Shown piece after piece: positions 55,845 through 64,000 of a stretch of 64,000 nt of DNA. The notes beneath the pieces were generated by a model, which was given only the letters and a program-made list of their open reading frames with translations, was not told the origin of the DNA and searched no databases. The DNA comes from Agrococcus jejuensis. Lineage in GTDB: Bacteria; Actinomycetota; Actinomycetes; Actinomycetales; Microbacteriaceae. Position numbers and translations under genes: made by a program. The DNA lies in contig NZ_VEFR01000001.1 in assembly GCF_007679035.1 (NCBI RefSeq), positions 1,383,925-1,447,924 on the forward strand, given 5' to 3'. Numbering within the stretch: the first letter of the stretch is position 1; each line of letters begins with the position of its first letter.

Positions 55845-56879
55845 GTGTCCAACCCCGATCTGACGACGAGGCTCGAGGCCGCCGTGACGGCCGCGCTCGA
55901 GGCCATCGCCGCCGCGACCACCGTCGCCGAGCTGCAAGCCGCCAAGACCGCGCACAACGGCCAGGGGAGCGAGCTCGCCTCGCTCAACGGCTCGCTGCGC
56001 GACCTCGCCCCCGAGCTGCGCAAGGAGGCCGGCACCGCCATCGGGCAGGCGCGCGGTCGCGTGGGTCAGGCGATCGACGCCCGCACGGGCGAGCTCGCCG
56101 TGGCCGAGGAGCAGGCGCGCCTGCAGGCGGAGACGGTCGACGTCACGGCGCTGGCGACGCGCCAGCGGCCCGGCTCGCGGCATCCGCTCACCATGCTCAT
56201 GGACGAGATGGCCGACATCTTCACCGGCATGGGCTGGGAGGTGGCGGAGGGGCCCGAGCTCGAGCACGAGTGGTACAACTTCGACGCCCTGAACGTCGAC
56301 CCCGACCATCCGGCGCGCGGCGAGTCCGACACGTTCTACGTCGAGCCCGCCTCGAAGCACCTCGTCCTGCGCACGCAGACGAGCCCCGTGCAGGTTCGCT
56401 CGCTGCTCACGCGCGACCTGCCCGTCTACGTCGTCGCCCCCGGCCGCACCTACCGCACCGACGAGATCGACGCGACGCACCTGCCGGTCTTCACGCAGAT
56501 CGAGGGCCTCGCCGTCGACGAGGGCATCACGATGGCCCACCTGCGCGGCACGCTCGAGCACCTCGCCCGCCAGATGTTCGGCGAGGAGGCGCGCATCCGC
56601 CTGCGCCCCAACCACTTCCCGTTCACCGAGCCGAGCGCCGAGATGGACGTGTGGCACCCCGGGATGCGCGGCGGCCCCCGCTGGGTCGAGTGGGGCGGCT
56701 GCGGCATGGTGCACCCGAACGTGCTGCGGTCGGCTGGCGTCGATCCCGATCGCTACTCGGGCTTCGCCTTCGGCATGGGCATCGAGCGCACCCTCCAGTT
56801 CCGCTACCAGCTCGACGACATGCGCGACATGATCGAGGGCGACGTCCGCTTCTCCGAGCAGTTCGGGATGGTCATCTGA
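55845..56879 (+). CDS. pheS: Phenylalanine-tRNA ligase alpha subunit
   Basis: The catalytic subunit charges tRNA-Phe. The 344-residue protein has an N-terminal coiled-coil (to about 100) and the class II core with motif 2 (VYVVAPGRTYRTDEIDATH in outline), FPFTEPSAEMDVWHP and motif 3 GFAFGMGIERTLQFRY. TACGAT (55831-55836) lies 8 nt before the GTG start. pheT follows with a one-base overlap (TGATG). I see no T-box or attenuator leader, which fits a leaderless mRNA. Confidence 0.97.
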   Translation: MSNPDLTTRLEAAVTAALEAIAAATTVAELQAAKTAHNGQGSELASLNGSLRDLAPELRKEAGTAIGQARGRVGQAIDARTGELAVAEEQARLQAETVDVTALATRQRPGSRHPLTMLMDEMADIFTGMGWEVAEGPELEHEWYNFDALNVDPDHPARGESDTFYVEPASKHLVLRTQTSPVQVRSLLTRDLPVYVVAPGRTYRTDEIDATHLPVFTQIEGLAVDEGITMAHLRGTLEHLARQMFGEEARIRLRPNHFPFTEPSAEMDVWHPGMRGGPRWVEWGGCGMVHPNVLRSAGVDPDRYSGFAFGMGIERTLQFRYQLDDMRDMIEGDVRFSEQFGMVI

Positions 56880-59341
56880 TGCGCGCCCCCATGTCCTGGC
56901 TCGCCGAGCACGTCGACGTCCCCGCGGGCACGACGGGCGACGACGTCCACGCCGCGCTCGTGCGCGTCGGCCTCGAGGAGGAGGCGCTGCACGGCGGCGA
57001 CGTCACGGGTCCGCTCGTCGTCGGCCGCGTGCTGTCGTTCGAGGCCGAGGAGCACAAGAACGGCAAGACCATCCGCTGGGTGCAGGTCGACGTCGGCGAG
57101 GCCGAGCCTCGCGGCATCGTCTGCGGCGCGGGCAACTTCCTCGTCGACGACCTCGTCGTCGTGTCGCTGCCCGGCGCCGTGCTGCCCGGCGGCTTCGAGA
57201 TCTCGGCGCGCAAGACGTACGGCCACGTGTCCGACGGCATGATCGCCTCCGAGCGCGAGCTCGGCCTCGGCGACGACCACGACGGCATCCTGCGCCTGAA
57301 CGCGAAGGGCTACGAGGCGACGCCCGGCGACGACGCGCTCGCGCTGCTCGGCCTCGACGACGTCGCGGTCGAGGTCAACGTCACGCCCGACCGCGGCTAC
57401 GTGCTGTCGATCCGCGGCATGGCGCGCGAGCTCGCGCTCTCGACCGGCTGGGCGTTCCGCGACCCCGCCGCGATCCAGGCAGGCGAGGGCACGGGCTTCC
57501 CCGTGACGATCGCCGACGACGCGCCCATCCGCGGCGTCGTCGGCTGCGGTCGCTTCGTCGCGCGCGCCGTGCGCGGCATCGACGCCACGCGTGCGACGCC
57601 GCGATGGATGCAGCAGCGCCTCACGCTCGCCGGCATGCGCCCGATCTCGCTCGCCGTCGACATCACGAACTACGTGATGCTCGAGCTCGGCCAGCCCATC
57701 CACGGCTACGACCTCGACCTGCTGCAGGGCGGCATCACCGTGCGGCGGGCGACCGCGGGCGAGACGATCGTCACGCTCGACGACGTCACGCGCACGCTGT
57801 CGCACGAGGATCTGCTGATCTGCGACGACATGGGCCCCGTCGGGCTCGCGGGCGTCATGGGCGGCAACCGCACCGAGATGTCGGAGCGCACGACCGACGT
57901 GCTCGTCGAGGCGGCGTGGTTCCACGGCGTCTCGATCGCGCGCACCGCTCGCCGGCACCGCCTGTGGAGCGAGGCGTCGAAGCGCTTCGAGCGCGGCGTC
58001 GACCCGGCGCTGCAGGCCGTCGCGGCGCAGCGCGTCGTCGACCTGCTCGTCGAGCTCGCAGGCGGCACCGCCGACCCGCTCGGCACCTCGGTGGGCGACG
58101 TGCCCGCGCAGCCGTCGATCGCGTTCGCGCCGCAGGACGCCTCGCGCGTCACGGGCGCCGACTACAGCGACGACGAGACGCGCGACGCGCTCGTGCGCAT
58201 CGGCGCCACCGTCGACGCGGGCGAGGGCACCACCTGGCGCGTGACGCCGCCGACGTGGCGCCCCGACATCACCGAGCGCGTCGACCTCGTCGAGGAGGCG
58301 GCTCGCGTCGTCGGCTACGACCGCATCCCCTCGGTGCTGCCGTCGCCGCCGTCGGGCAGCGGCCTCACGCGGCCGCAGCGCCTGCGCCGGAACGTCGCGA
58401 ACGCCCTCGCGGCCAGCGGGCTCACCGAGGTGCTCGTCGCACCGTTCCAGGCGGAGGCGGATGCGCGCCGCGTGGGTGCGGAGCCCGTGCGCCTCACGAA
58501 CCCGCTCGACGAGCGCCGCCCGTTCCTGCGCACGTCGCTCGTGCCCGGCCTCGTCGAGACCGCGCAGCGCAACGCGGGCCGCGGCCTCACCGACCTCGCC
58601 CTGTTCGAGATCGGCGCGATCTTCCGCGTCGAGGGCGACCACGGCACGGACGCCGTGCCCGTCGGCGCCGCGCGCCCGGACGCCGACGTGCTCGCGACGC
58701 TCGACGCGCTGCCGACGCAGCCGCGCCACGTCGGCGCGCTGCTGCTCGGCGCGCGCGTCGCGAAGCAGCCCGGCCAGGCACGCGAGGCGTACGGCGTCGC
58801 CGACGCCATCGACGTCGCGCGCCGCGTGGCCCGCACGCTCGGCCTCGCCGTGGACGTGCGCCAGGCTCAGCGCGACTGGCTGCACCCGGGCCGCACGGCC
58901 GAGGTGCTGCTGGGCGAGACGGTCGTGGGCGTCGCGGGCGAGCTGCTGCCGTCGCTCGCGGCCGACGCCGACCTGCCGCGTCAGGTCGCGGTCGTCGAGC
59001 TCGATCTCGACGCGCTCGTCGCCTCCGCGCGCGTGAGCCTCGACACCGCGGTGATCGGCGCGACGCCCGCGGCGACGCAGGATCTCTCGGTCGTCGTCGA
59101 CGCTGCCGTGCCCGCCGGCGACGTGCTCGCCGCCGTGCGCGAGGGCGCCGGCGACCTGCTCGAGCACGTCGCGCTCGTCGACGACTTCCGCGGCGGCGAC
59201 CTCGATGGCGCGAAGTCGCTGACGTTCGCGCTGCGGTTCCGCGACGCGGAGCGCACGCTCACGGCGGCGCAGGCGACGGAGGCGAAGCTCGCGGGTCTCG
59301 CCCTCGCCACCGAGCGCACGGGCGCGACGCTGCGAGACTGA
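56879..59341 (+). CDS. pheT: Phenylalanine-tRNA ligase beta subunit
   Basis: The 820-residue beta subunit has the N-terminal tRNA-binding domain (about 40-150), the B3/B4 editing domain, B5, a class II-like core and the C-terminal anticodon-binding FDX-ACB domain (TAVIGATPAATQDLSVVVD...). The start MRAPMSWLAEHVDVP is canonical. A terminator built from repeat-array units follows 29 nt after the stop. Confidence 0.97.
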   Translation: MRAPMSWLAEHVDVPAGTTGDDVHAALVRVGLEEEALHGGDVTGPLVVGRVLSFEAEEHKNGKTIRWVQVDVGEAEPRGIVCGAGNFLVDDLVVVSLPGAVLPGGFEISARKTYGHVSDGMIASERELGLGDDHDGILRLNAKGYEATPGDDALALLGLDDVAVEVNVTPDRGYVLSIRGMARELALSTGWAFRDPAAIQAGEGTGFPVTIADDAPIRGVVGCGRFVARAVRGIDATRATPRWMQQRLTLAGMRPISLAVDITNYVMLELGQPIHGYDLDLLQGGITVRRATAGETIVTLDDVTRTLSHEDLLICDDMGPVGLAGVMGGNRTEMSERTTDVLVEAAWFHGVSIARTARRHRLWSEASKRFERGVDPALQAVAAQRVVDLLVELAGGTADPLGTSVGDVPAQPSIAFAPQDASRVTGADYSDDETRDALVRIGATVDAGEGTTWRVTPPTWRPDITERVDLVEEAARVVGYDRIPSVLPSPPSGSGLTRPQRLRRNVANALAASGLTEVLVAPFQAEADARRVGAEPVRLTNPLDERRPFLRTSLVPGLVETAQRNAGRGLTDLALFEIGAIFRVEGDHGTDAVPVGAARPDADVLATLDALPTQPRHVGALLLGARVAKQPGQAREAYGVADAIDVARRVARTLGLAVDVRQAQRDWLHPGRTAEVLLGETVVGVAGELLPSLAADADLPRQVAVVELDLDALVASARVSLDTAVIGATPAATQDLSVVVDAAVPAGDVLAAVREGAGDLLEHVALVDDFRGGDLDGAKSLTFALRFRDAERTLTAAQATEAKLAGLALATERTGATLRD

Positions 59342-59350
59342 CGCGAGGTC

Positions 59351-59558
59351 GACTGGTCGCTCGTGGTGACCGACTGGTCGCTCGTGGTTCCCACGAGCGA
59401 CCAGTCGTGGCAACGAGCGACCAGTCACCGCCAGCAGCGACCAGTCGCGACAACGAGTGACCAGTCATCGCCACCAGTGACCAGTCGTGGCAACGAGCGA
59501 CCAGTCATCGCCGCCAGTGACCAGTCGTGACCACGAGTGACCAGTCGCTTCCACGGGC
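59351..59558. repeat. 20-bp tandem repeat array with two inverted lead copies
   Basis: Eight direct units start with GACCAGTC at 59399, 59419, 59439, 59459, 59479, 59499, 59519 and 59539, an exact 20-bp period. Units alternate between type A (GACCAGTCGYGRCMACGAGY: 1, 3, 5, 7) and type B (GACCAGTCAYCGCCRSCAGY: 2, 4, 6); unit 8 is degenerate. Two inverted copies (GACTGGTC at 59351 and 59372) precede them. A period of 20 is not a multiple of 3, so it is non-coding. It fills the pheT-SIMPL gap; no function is known to me. Confidence 0.92.
59371..59407 (+). terminator. pheT terminator formed by inverted and direct repeat units
   Basis: CGACTGGTCGCTCGTGG (59371-59387) and its exact complement (59391-59407) pair over 17 bp with loop TTC, where the second inverted copy meets the first direct copy of the array. 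Confidence 0.8.
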
Positions 59559-59589
59559 TCGCACGGATCCCGCGAGTAGCATCCGGGCC

Positions 59590-60234
59590 ATGACCCAGAT
59601 CACCGTGTCCGGCTTCGGCGTCGAGCGCGCCCCCGCAGAGCGTGCGACCGTCGTCGTGCAGACGCAGCACCGCGCAGCCCACCCCGAGGAGGCGATCCGC
59701 GTCGTCTCCGAGGCGCACGCCGCGATCGCCGCGCAGGCGCGCGCCTTCGTCGATGGCGGGCAGGCCGAGCGCTGGCACGCCGACCGCGTGTGGGTGAGCC
59801 ACCACGAGCAGTGGGTCGGCGACGGCAAGCGCCGCGACCTCGTGTTCGACGCAGCCGCGAGCGTGCACGTGACGTTCGTCGACTTCGAGGCGCTCGGCAC
59901 GTGGATCGGCGCGGTCGCGACCCGCCCGGTGCACCAGGTCGGTGGCATCCAGTGGTCGCTCTCGGACGCGACGAGCCACGAGCTCGGCTCGAAGGCCCGC
60001 GCCGAGGCGATCGCCGACGCCCAGCGCAAGGCCGTCGACTTCGCCTCCGCCGCCGGCCTGTCGTCGCCGCGCGTCGCGAGCATTCGCGAGGGCGCCGCCG
60101 ACGAGCCCATGCAGTTCAAGGCGCAGCCGATGGGGGCCATGATGCGGGGCTCCGCCGCCGCCGACACGTCGATCGCGCTCGAGGGCAGCGACATCGAGGT
60201 CACGAGCGAGGTGCGCGTCGACTTCCAGGCGTGA
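59590..60234 (+). CDS. SIMPL-domain (DUF541) protein
   Basis: The 214-residue protein matches the SIMPL/DUF541 family ([21 protein letters not shown], then [31 protein letters not shown]). Such proteins are often periplasmic, but no signal peptide is seen here, so it is probably cytoplasmic. TAGCAT (59577-59582) lies 7 nt before the ATG; an upstream in-frame ATG at 59527 lies inside the repeat array and is unlikely. The function of the family is poorly known. Confidence 0.85.
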   Translation: MTQITVSGFGVERAPAERATVVVQTQHRAAHPEEAIRVVSEAHAAIAAQARAFVDGGQAERWHADRVWVSHHEQWVGDGKRRDLVFDAAASVHVTFVDFEALGTWIGAVATRPVHQVGGIQWSLSDATSHELGSKARAEAIADAQRKAVDFASAAGLSSPRVASIREGAADEPMQFKAQPMGAMMRGSAAADTSIALEGSDIEVTSEVRVDFQA

Positions 60235-60269
60235 CGGCGGCGCACGTCCTCACGAGTAGCCTGGGGAGC

Positions 60270-61313
60270 ATGTCTGTCTCCGTCGCCGTGGCGGGTGCGA
60301 GCGGCTACGCCGGTGGCGAGCTGCTGCGCCTGCTGGCCCAGCACCCGGAGCTCGAGGTCGCGACCGTCACGGCGCACTCGAACGCCGGTCAGCCGCTCCT
60401 CGCCGTCCACCCGCACCTCCGATCCCTCGCCGGTCTCTCGTTCGTCGAGACGACCGCCGCGCAGCTGCAGGGTCACGACGTGGTCTTCCTCGCGCTGCCG
60501 CACGGCCAGTCCGCGGCGATCGCTGCCGAGCTGCCCGACGACGTGCTCGTCGTCGACTGCGGCGCCGACCATCGCCTGACGAGCGAGGCCGACTGGCAGG
60601 CGTTCTACGGCGACGGCTGGGGCGGCGCCTGGCCGTACGGCATGCCCGAGCTGCCCGTCGGCGACGCGCTGCAGCGCCGCAACCTGCGCGGCGTGCGCCG
60701 CATCGCCGTGCCCGGATGCAACGTGACCGCCGTGACGCTCGCGCTCGCACCGGGCGTGCAGGCGGGGCTCGTGGATGCGACCGACGTCGTCGCCGTGCTC
60801 GCGGTCGGCCCCAGCGGCGCCGGCCGTGCGCTCAAGCCGCACCTCCTCGCATCCGAGCTGCTCGGCAACGCGCAGGCCTACGCCGTCGGCGGCACCCACC
60901 GGCACATCCCCGAGATCGAGCAGAACCTGCGCGCGGCGGGCGCCGACGAGGTGCGCATCTCGTTCACGCCCGTGCTCGTGCCGATGGCGCGGGGCATCCT
61001 CGCGACCGTCACCGCGCCGCTCACCGAGGGCACGAGCGTCGACGACGTGCTGTCGGCGTGGCACTCCGCGTACGCCGACGAGCGCTACGTGCACGTGCTG
61101 CCGCACGGCGAGACGCCGCGCGTGAGCGACGTCGTCGGGTCGAACTCGGCCGTCATGGGCGTCACGGTCGACGAGCGCGCCGGCCGCATCGTCGTCGTGT
61201 GCGCGATCGACAACCTCGGCAAGGGCACGGCGGGCGCCGCGATCCAGTCGGCGAACATCGCCCTGGGCCTCGACGAGCACCTGGGGCTCTCGACCGACGG
61301 CGTCGCCCCGTGA
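60270..61313 (+). CDS. argC: N-acetyl-gamma-glutamyl-phosphate reductase
   Basis: ArgC reduces N-acetylglutamyl phosphate, the third step of arginine synthesis. The 347-residue protein has the nucleotide-binding [15 protein letters not shown] and the active-site cysteine in [14 protein letters not shown], plus [17 protein letters not shown] (60257-60262) lies 7 nt before the ATG. The stop overlaps argJ (GTGA). I see no arginine-repressor (ARG box) site immediately upstream, though such sites are degenerate. Confidence 0.95.
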   Translation: MSVSVAVAGASGYAGGELLRLLAQHPELEVATVTAHSNAGQPLLAVHPHLRSLAGLSFVETTAAQLQGHDVVFLALPHGQSAAIAAELPDDVLVVDCGADHRLTSEADWQAFYGDGWGGAWPYGMPELPVGDALQRRNLRGVRRIAVPGCNVTAVTLALAPGVQAGLVDATDVVAVLAVGPSGAGRALKPHLLASELLGNAQAYAVGGTHRHIPEIEQNLRAAGADEVRISFTPVLVPMARGILATVTAPLTEGTSVDDVLSAWHSAYADERYVHVLPHGETPRVSDVVGSNSAVMGVTVDERAGRIVVVCAIDNLGKGTAGAAIQSANIALGLDEHLGLSTDGVAP

Positions 61314-62467
61314 GCGTCACGGCGCCGCAGGGCTTCCGCGCCGCCGGCGTCGTCGCCGGCCTCAAGTCGTCGGGGGCGCGCGACGTCGCGCTCGTCGTCA
61401 ACGACGGTCCGCTCGACGCCGCCGCGGCGGTCTTCACGTCGAACCGCGCCAAGGCGAACCCCATCCTCTGGAGCGAGCAGGCGATCGCCGACGGTCGCGC
61501 CCGCGCCGTCGCGCTCAACTCGGGCGGCGCGAACTGCTTCACGGGCTCGTTCGGGTTCCAGACGACCCACCAGACGGCCGAGCGCGTCGCCGGGCTCCTG
61601 GCGCTCGACGCGCAGGACGTCGTCGTGTGCTCGACGGGCCTCATCGGCGTCGGCGACGAGACGTTCCGTGCCGGCGTGCTGCAGGGGATGACGGATGCGG
61701 CCGCTGCGCTGTCGACCGAGGGCGGCGAGGACGCGGCGCACGCGATCATGACGACCGACTCGGTCGCGAAGCAGGTGCACGTCGAGCGCGACGGCTGGAG
61801 CGTCGGCGGCATGGCCAAGGGCGCGGGCATGCTCGCGCCGGGCCTCGCGACGATGCTCGTCGTGCTCACGACCGACGCCGTCGCCGACGCCGCGACGCTC
61901 GACGCCGCGCTGCGCGCCGCCACTCGCGTGACCTTCGACCGCCTCGACTCCGACGGCTGCATGTCGACGAACGACACCGTCGTGCTGCTCGCATCGGGCG
62001 CATCCGGCGTCACGCCGACCGCCGACGACCTCGCCGCCGCCGTCACGGCGGCGAGCGACGACCTCGCCGCGCGCCTGCAGGGCGACGCCGAAGGCGCGAG
62101 CCACGACATCGCGATCGAGGTCGTGGGCGCCGCGAGCGAGGACGAGGCCGTCGTCGTCGGCCGCTCCATCGCGCGCAACAACCTCTTCAAGGCCGCGATC
62201 TTCGGCAACGACCCCAACTGGGGGCGCGTGCTCGCCGCGATCGGCACGACCGACGCCGCGTTCGATCCGTACGACGTCGACGTGTCGTTCAACGGCGTGC
62301 GGGTCTGCCACGCCGGCGGCCCCGACCGTCCGCGCGAGGAGGTCGACCTCGCGCCCCGCGCCACGCGCATCCTCGTCGACCTGCGCGTCGGCGACGCCGC
62401 TGCGACGATCCGCACGAACGACCTCACGCACGACTACGTGCACGAGAACTCCGCCTACGCGAGCTGA
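61310..62467 (+). CDS. argJ: Glutamate N-acetyltransferase / amino-acid N-acetyltransferase
   Basis: ArgJ transfers the acetyl group from acetylornithine to glutamate and so recycles it. The 385-residue precursor cleaves itself before Thr181 in GLATMLV, next to [18 protein letters not shown] and GNDPNWGR are further family motifs. It starts at a GTG overlapping the argC stop. argB follows after 7 bp. Confidence 0.96.
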   Translation: MSVTAPQGFRAAGVVAGLKSSGARDVALVVNDGPLDAAAAVFTSNRAKANPILWSEQAIADGRARAVALNSGGANCFTGSFGFQTTHQTAERVAGLLALDAQDVVVCSTGLIGVGDETFRAGVLQGMTDAAAALSTEGGEDAAHAIMTTDSVAKQVHVERDGWSVGGMAKGAGMLAPGLATMLVVLTTDAVADAATLDAALRAATRVTFDRLDSDGCMSTNDTVVLLASGASGVTPTADDLAAAVTAASDDLAARLQGDAEGASHDIAIEVVGAASEDEAVVVGRSIARNNLFKAAIFGNDPNWGRVLAAIGTTDAAFDPYDVDVSFNGVRVCHAGGPDRPREEVDLAPRATRILVDLRVGDAAATIRTNDLTHDYVHENSAYAS

Positions 62468-62474
62468 GGCGAGC

Positions 62475-63386
62475 ATGACGACGCACGACGACACCACCGC
62501 GCCCGCTGCCGCCAAGGCCGCGACCCTCATCGAGTCGCTGCCGTGGCTGCAGCGCTTCCGCGGCGCGACGATGGTCATCAAGTACGGCGGCAACGCCATG
62601 GTGAACGAGGACCTGCAGCGCTCGTTCGCGCAGGACGTCGTGTACCTGCACCACGTGGGCATCAAGCCCGTCGTCGTGCACGGCGGCGGCCCGCAGATCT
62701 CCGCGGAGCTCGAGCGCCACGGCATCGCGAGCGAGTTCGTCGGCGGCTACCGCGTGACGAGCGCCGAGGCGATGAAGGTCGTGCGCATGGTGCTCACGGG
62801 CGAGGTGTCGCGCACGCTCGTGTCGCTCGTCAACGAGCACGGCCCGCACGCCGCGAGCCTCTCGGGCGAGGATGCGGGACTCTTCCAGGCGGTGCGCCGC
62901 GGCGTCGTCGTCGATGGCGAGGAGTTCGACCTCGGCCACGTCGGCGACGTCGTCGCCGTCGATCCGCGTGCGGTGCAGCGTCTGCTCGACGACGACGTCA
63001 TCCCCGTGGTCTCGTCGGTCGCGCCCGATCGCGACCGGCCGGGGGAGTCGCTCAACGTCAACGCCGACGCCGCCGCCGCGGCGCTCGCGATCGCGTTGGG
63101 CGCCGAGAAGCTCGTCGTGCTCACCGACGTCGCCGGGCTGTATCGCGATTGGCCCGACACGAGCTCGCTCGTCTCGTCGATCGCCGTCGCCGAGCTGCGC
63201 ACGCTGCTGCCGAGCCTCGCGAGCGGCATGATCCCCAAGATGCAGGCGTGCCTCGACGCCGTCGAGGGCGGCGTCGCGAAGGCGGCGATCGTCGACGGAC
63301 GCGAGCCGCACGCCGTGCTGCTCGAGATCTTCACGGACTCCGGCTCCGGCACGGAGGTCCACCCCGACCACGAAGGACACGCATGA
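62475..63386 (+). CDS. argB: Acetylglutamate kinase
   Basis: ArgB phosphorylates N-acetylglutamate and is often the arginine-inhibited step. The 303-residue protein has [19 protein letters not shown], the [31 protein letters not shown] segment in outline and SGMIPKMQA. The N-terminal helix is of the type found in arginine-sensitive hexameric kinases, so feedback inhibition is likely. It overlaps argF directly (ATGA) with no argD between. Confidence 0.96.
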   Translation: MTTHDDTTAPAAAKAATLIESLPWLQRFRGATMVIKYGGNAMVNEDLQRSFAQDVVYLHHVGIKPVVVHGGGPQISAELERHGIASEFVGGYRVTSAEAMKVVRMVLTGEVSRTLVSLVNEHGPHAASLSGEDAGLFQAVRRGVVVDGEEFDLGHVGDVVAVDPRAVQRLLDDDVIPVVSSVAPDRDRPGESLNVNADAAAAALAIALGAEKLVVLTDVAGLYRDWPDTSSLVSSIAVAELRTLLPSLASGMIPKMQACLDAVEGGVAKAAIVDGREPHAVLLEIFTDSGSGTEVHPDHEGHA

Positions 63387-64000
63387 CCCGCCATCTGCTG
63401 CGCGACGACGACCTGAGCCCTGCCGAGCAGGCCGCGATCCTCGACCGCGCCGAGCGCATGAAGGCCGATCGGTTCGCCGAGCGTCCGCTCGATGGCCCGC
63501 AGACGGTCGCCGTGATCTTCGACAAGTCGTCGACGCGCACGCGCGTCTCGTTCGCGGTCGGCATCGCCGACCTCGGCGGCGTGCCCCTCGTGATCTCGAC
63601 GGCGTCGAGCCAGCTCGGCGGCAAGGAGACCGCGAGCGACACCGCTCGCGTGCTCGAGCGCCAGGTCGCGGCGATCGCGTGGCGCACGTACGCGCAGTCG
63701 GGGCTGGAGGAGATGGCCGCCGGCACGACCGTGCCGGTCGTCAACGCGCTGAGCGACGACTTCCACCCGTGCCAGCTGCTCGCCGACCTGCTCACGATCC
63801 GCGAGCACAAGGGCAGCCTGCAGGGGCTCACGGTCGCCTTCGTCGGCGACGGCGGCGACAACATGGTGCACTCGTACCTGCTCGCGTGCGCGACCGCCGG
63901 CATCCACCTGCGCGTCGCGCATCCCGTCGCCTACGGTCCGCGTCGCGCGATCGTCGACGACGCCATCCGCATCGCAGCGACGACGGGCGGCTCGATCACG
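63383..64000 (+). CDS. argF: Ornithine carbamoyltransferase, cut by the window end
   Basis: The first 206 residues are present. ArgF makes citrulline from ornithine and carbamoyl phosphate. The carbamoyl-phosphate motif SSTRTR and the HPCQLLAD motif are intact, and the start [16 protein letters not shown] is typical. The reading frame is open at the window edge. argD, usually between argB and argF in actinobacteria, is absent, which implies that acetylornithine aminotransferase is encoded elsewhere. Confidence 0.95.
   Translation, partial: MTRHLLRDDDLSPAEQAAILDRAERMKADRFAERPLDGPQTVAVIFDKSSTRTRVSFAVGIADLGGVPLVISTASSQLGGKETASDTARVLERQVAAIAWRTYAQSGLEEMAAGTTVPVVNALSDDFHPCQLLADLLTIREHKGSLQGLTVAFVGDGGDNMVHSYLLACATAGIHLRVAHPVAYGPRRAIVDDAIRIAATTGGSIT

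Noticed and set aside
59351..59558. The repeat array as a CRISPR locus.
   Set aside because: Units are 20 bp long and contiguous, without unique spacers of 30 bp or so, and no cas genes are near.
59527..59589. An upstream in-frame ATG at 59527 that would extend the SIMPL protein into the repeat array.
   Set aside because: The added residues are encoded by array units and are not conserved in the family; the TAGCAT box marks the start at 59590.

Overview
The window is very GC-rich (my estimate is above 70 %), densely packed and made almost entirely of core actinobacterial genes in a familiar order: ribF, rpsO-pnp, dapB, thyA-folA, dapA-rnj, ftsK-pgsA-cinA-clgR, recA-recX, miaB-miaA-dapF-hflX, lexA, his genes with priA, infC-rpmI-rplT, pheST and argCJB-argF. 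Protein features such as the long charged and Ala/Lys/Pro-rich tail on IF3, PriA in place of HisA, and the paired ClgR and DUF3046 genes beside recA fit the Microbacteriaceae; an Agrococcus-like organism is my guess, not something I could test. I see no phage, insertion sequence, CRISPR array, tRNA or rRNA.

Layout. 1-6.6 kb: end of an upstream gene, ribF and deoC, an M20 peptidase, a cassette of three overlapping membrane-anchored proteins of unknown function, and a lipoprotein/membrane-protein pair. 6.6-11.4 kb: aspA, a PrsW-type protease, rpsO and an unknown membrane protein. 11.4-24.5 kb: pnp with a structured leader, rbsK, an M16 peptidase, a phosphatase, a GNAT enzyme, dapB, thyA-folA, a CWB2 wall protein, dapA and RNase J. 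24.5-27.7 kb: a MacAB-like export operon. 27.7-34.2 kb: ftsK-pgsA-cinA-clgR, DUF3046, recA-recX. 34.2-35.3 kb: two tandem paralogous lipoproteins. 35.3-44 kb: miaB-miaA-dapF, an RsmC-like methyltransferase, hflX, metF-metE. 44-49.6 kb: lexA divergent from a LysM protein, hisC-hisB-hisH-priA, an SseB protein, DUF1844. 49.6-52.3 kb: infC-rpmI-rplT-rRNA methyltransferase. 52.4-55.8 kb: a glutamate-type ABC importer. 55.8-59.3 kb: pheST. 59.3-64 kb: a 20-bp repeat array, a SIMPL protein and argC-argJ-argB-argF, the last cut by the window end.

Genes that act together: dapA, dapB and dapF serve lysine and diaminopimelate synthesis; thyA, folA and metF-metE share folate one-carbon chemistry; pnp and rnj are the RNA-decay enzymes; recA, recX, lexA and the LysM gene form the SOS circuit, with LexA-box-like sites at 32395-32410, 44700-44715 and 44795-44810.

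Non-coding signals stand out. At least 22 genes carry a TANNNT hexamer exactly 6-8 nt before the start codon, which predicts leaderless transcripts on a large scale. Several terminator hairpins run straight into the -10 box of the next gene. Two genes use rare start codons (infC ATC, hisH CTG). Downstream of pheT lies an array of eight 20-bp repeats in strict register, alternating between two unit types (a 40-bp higher-order period), preceded by two inverted copies that build the pheT terminator. This array is the best candidate here for something undescribed.
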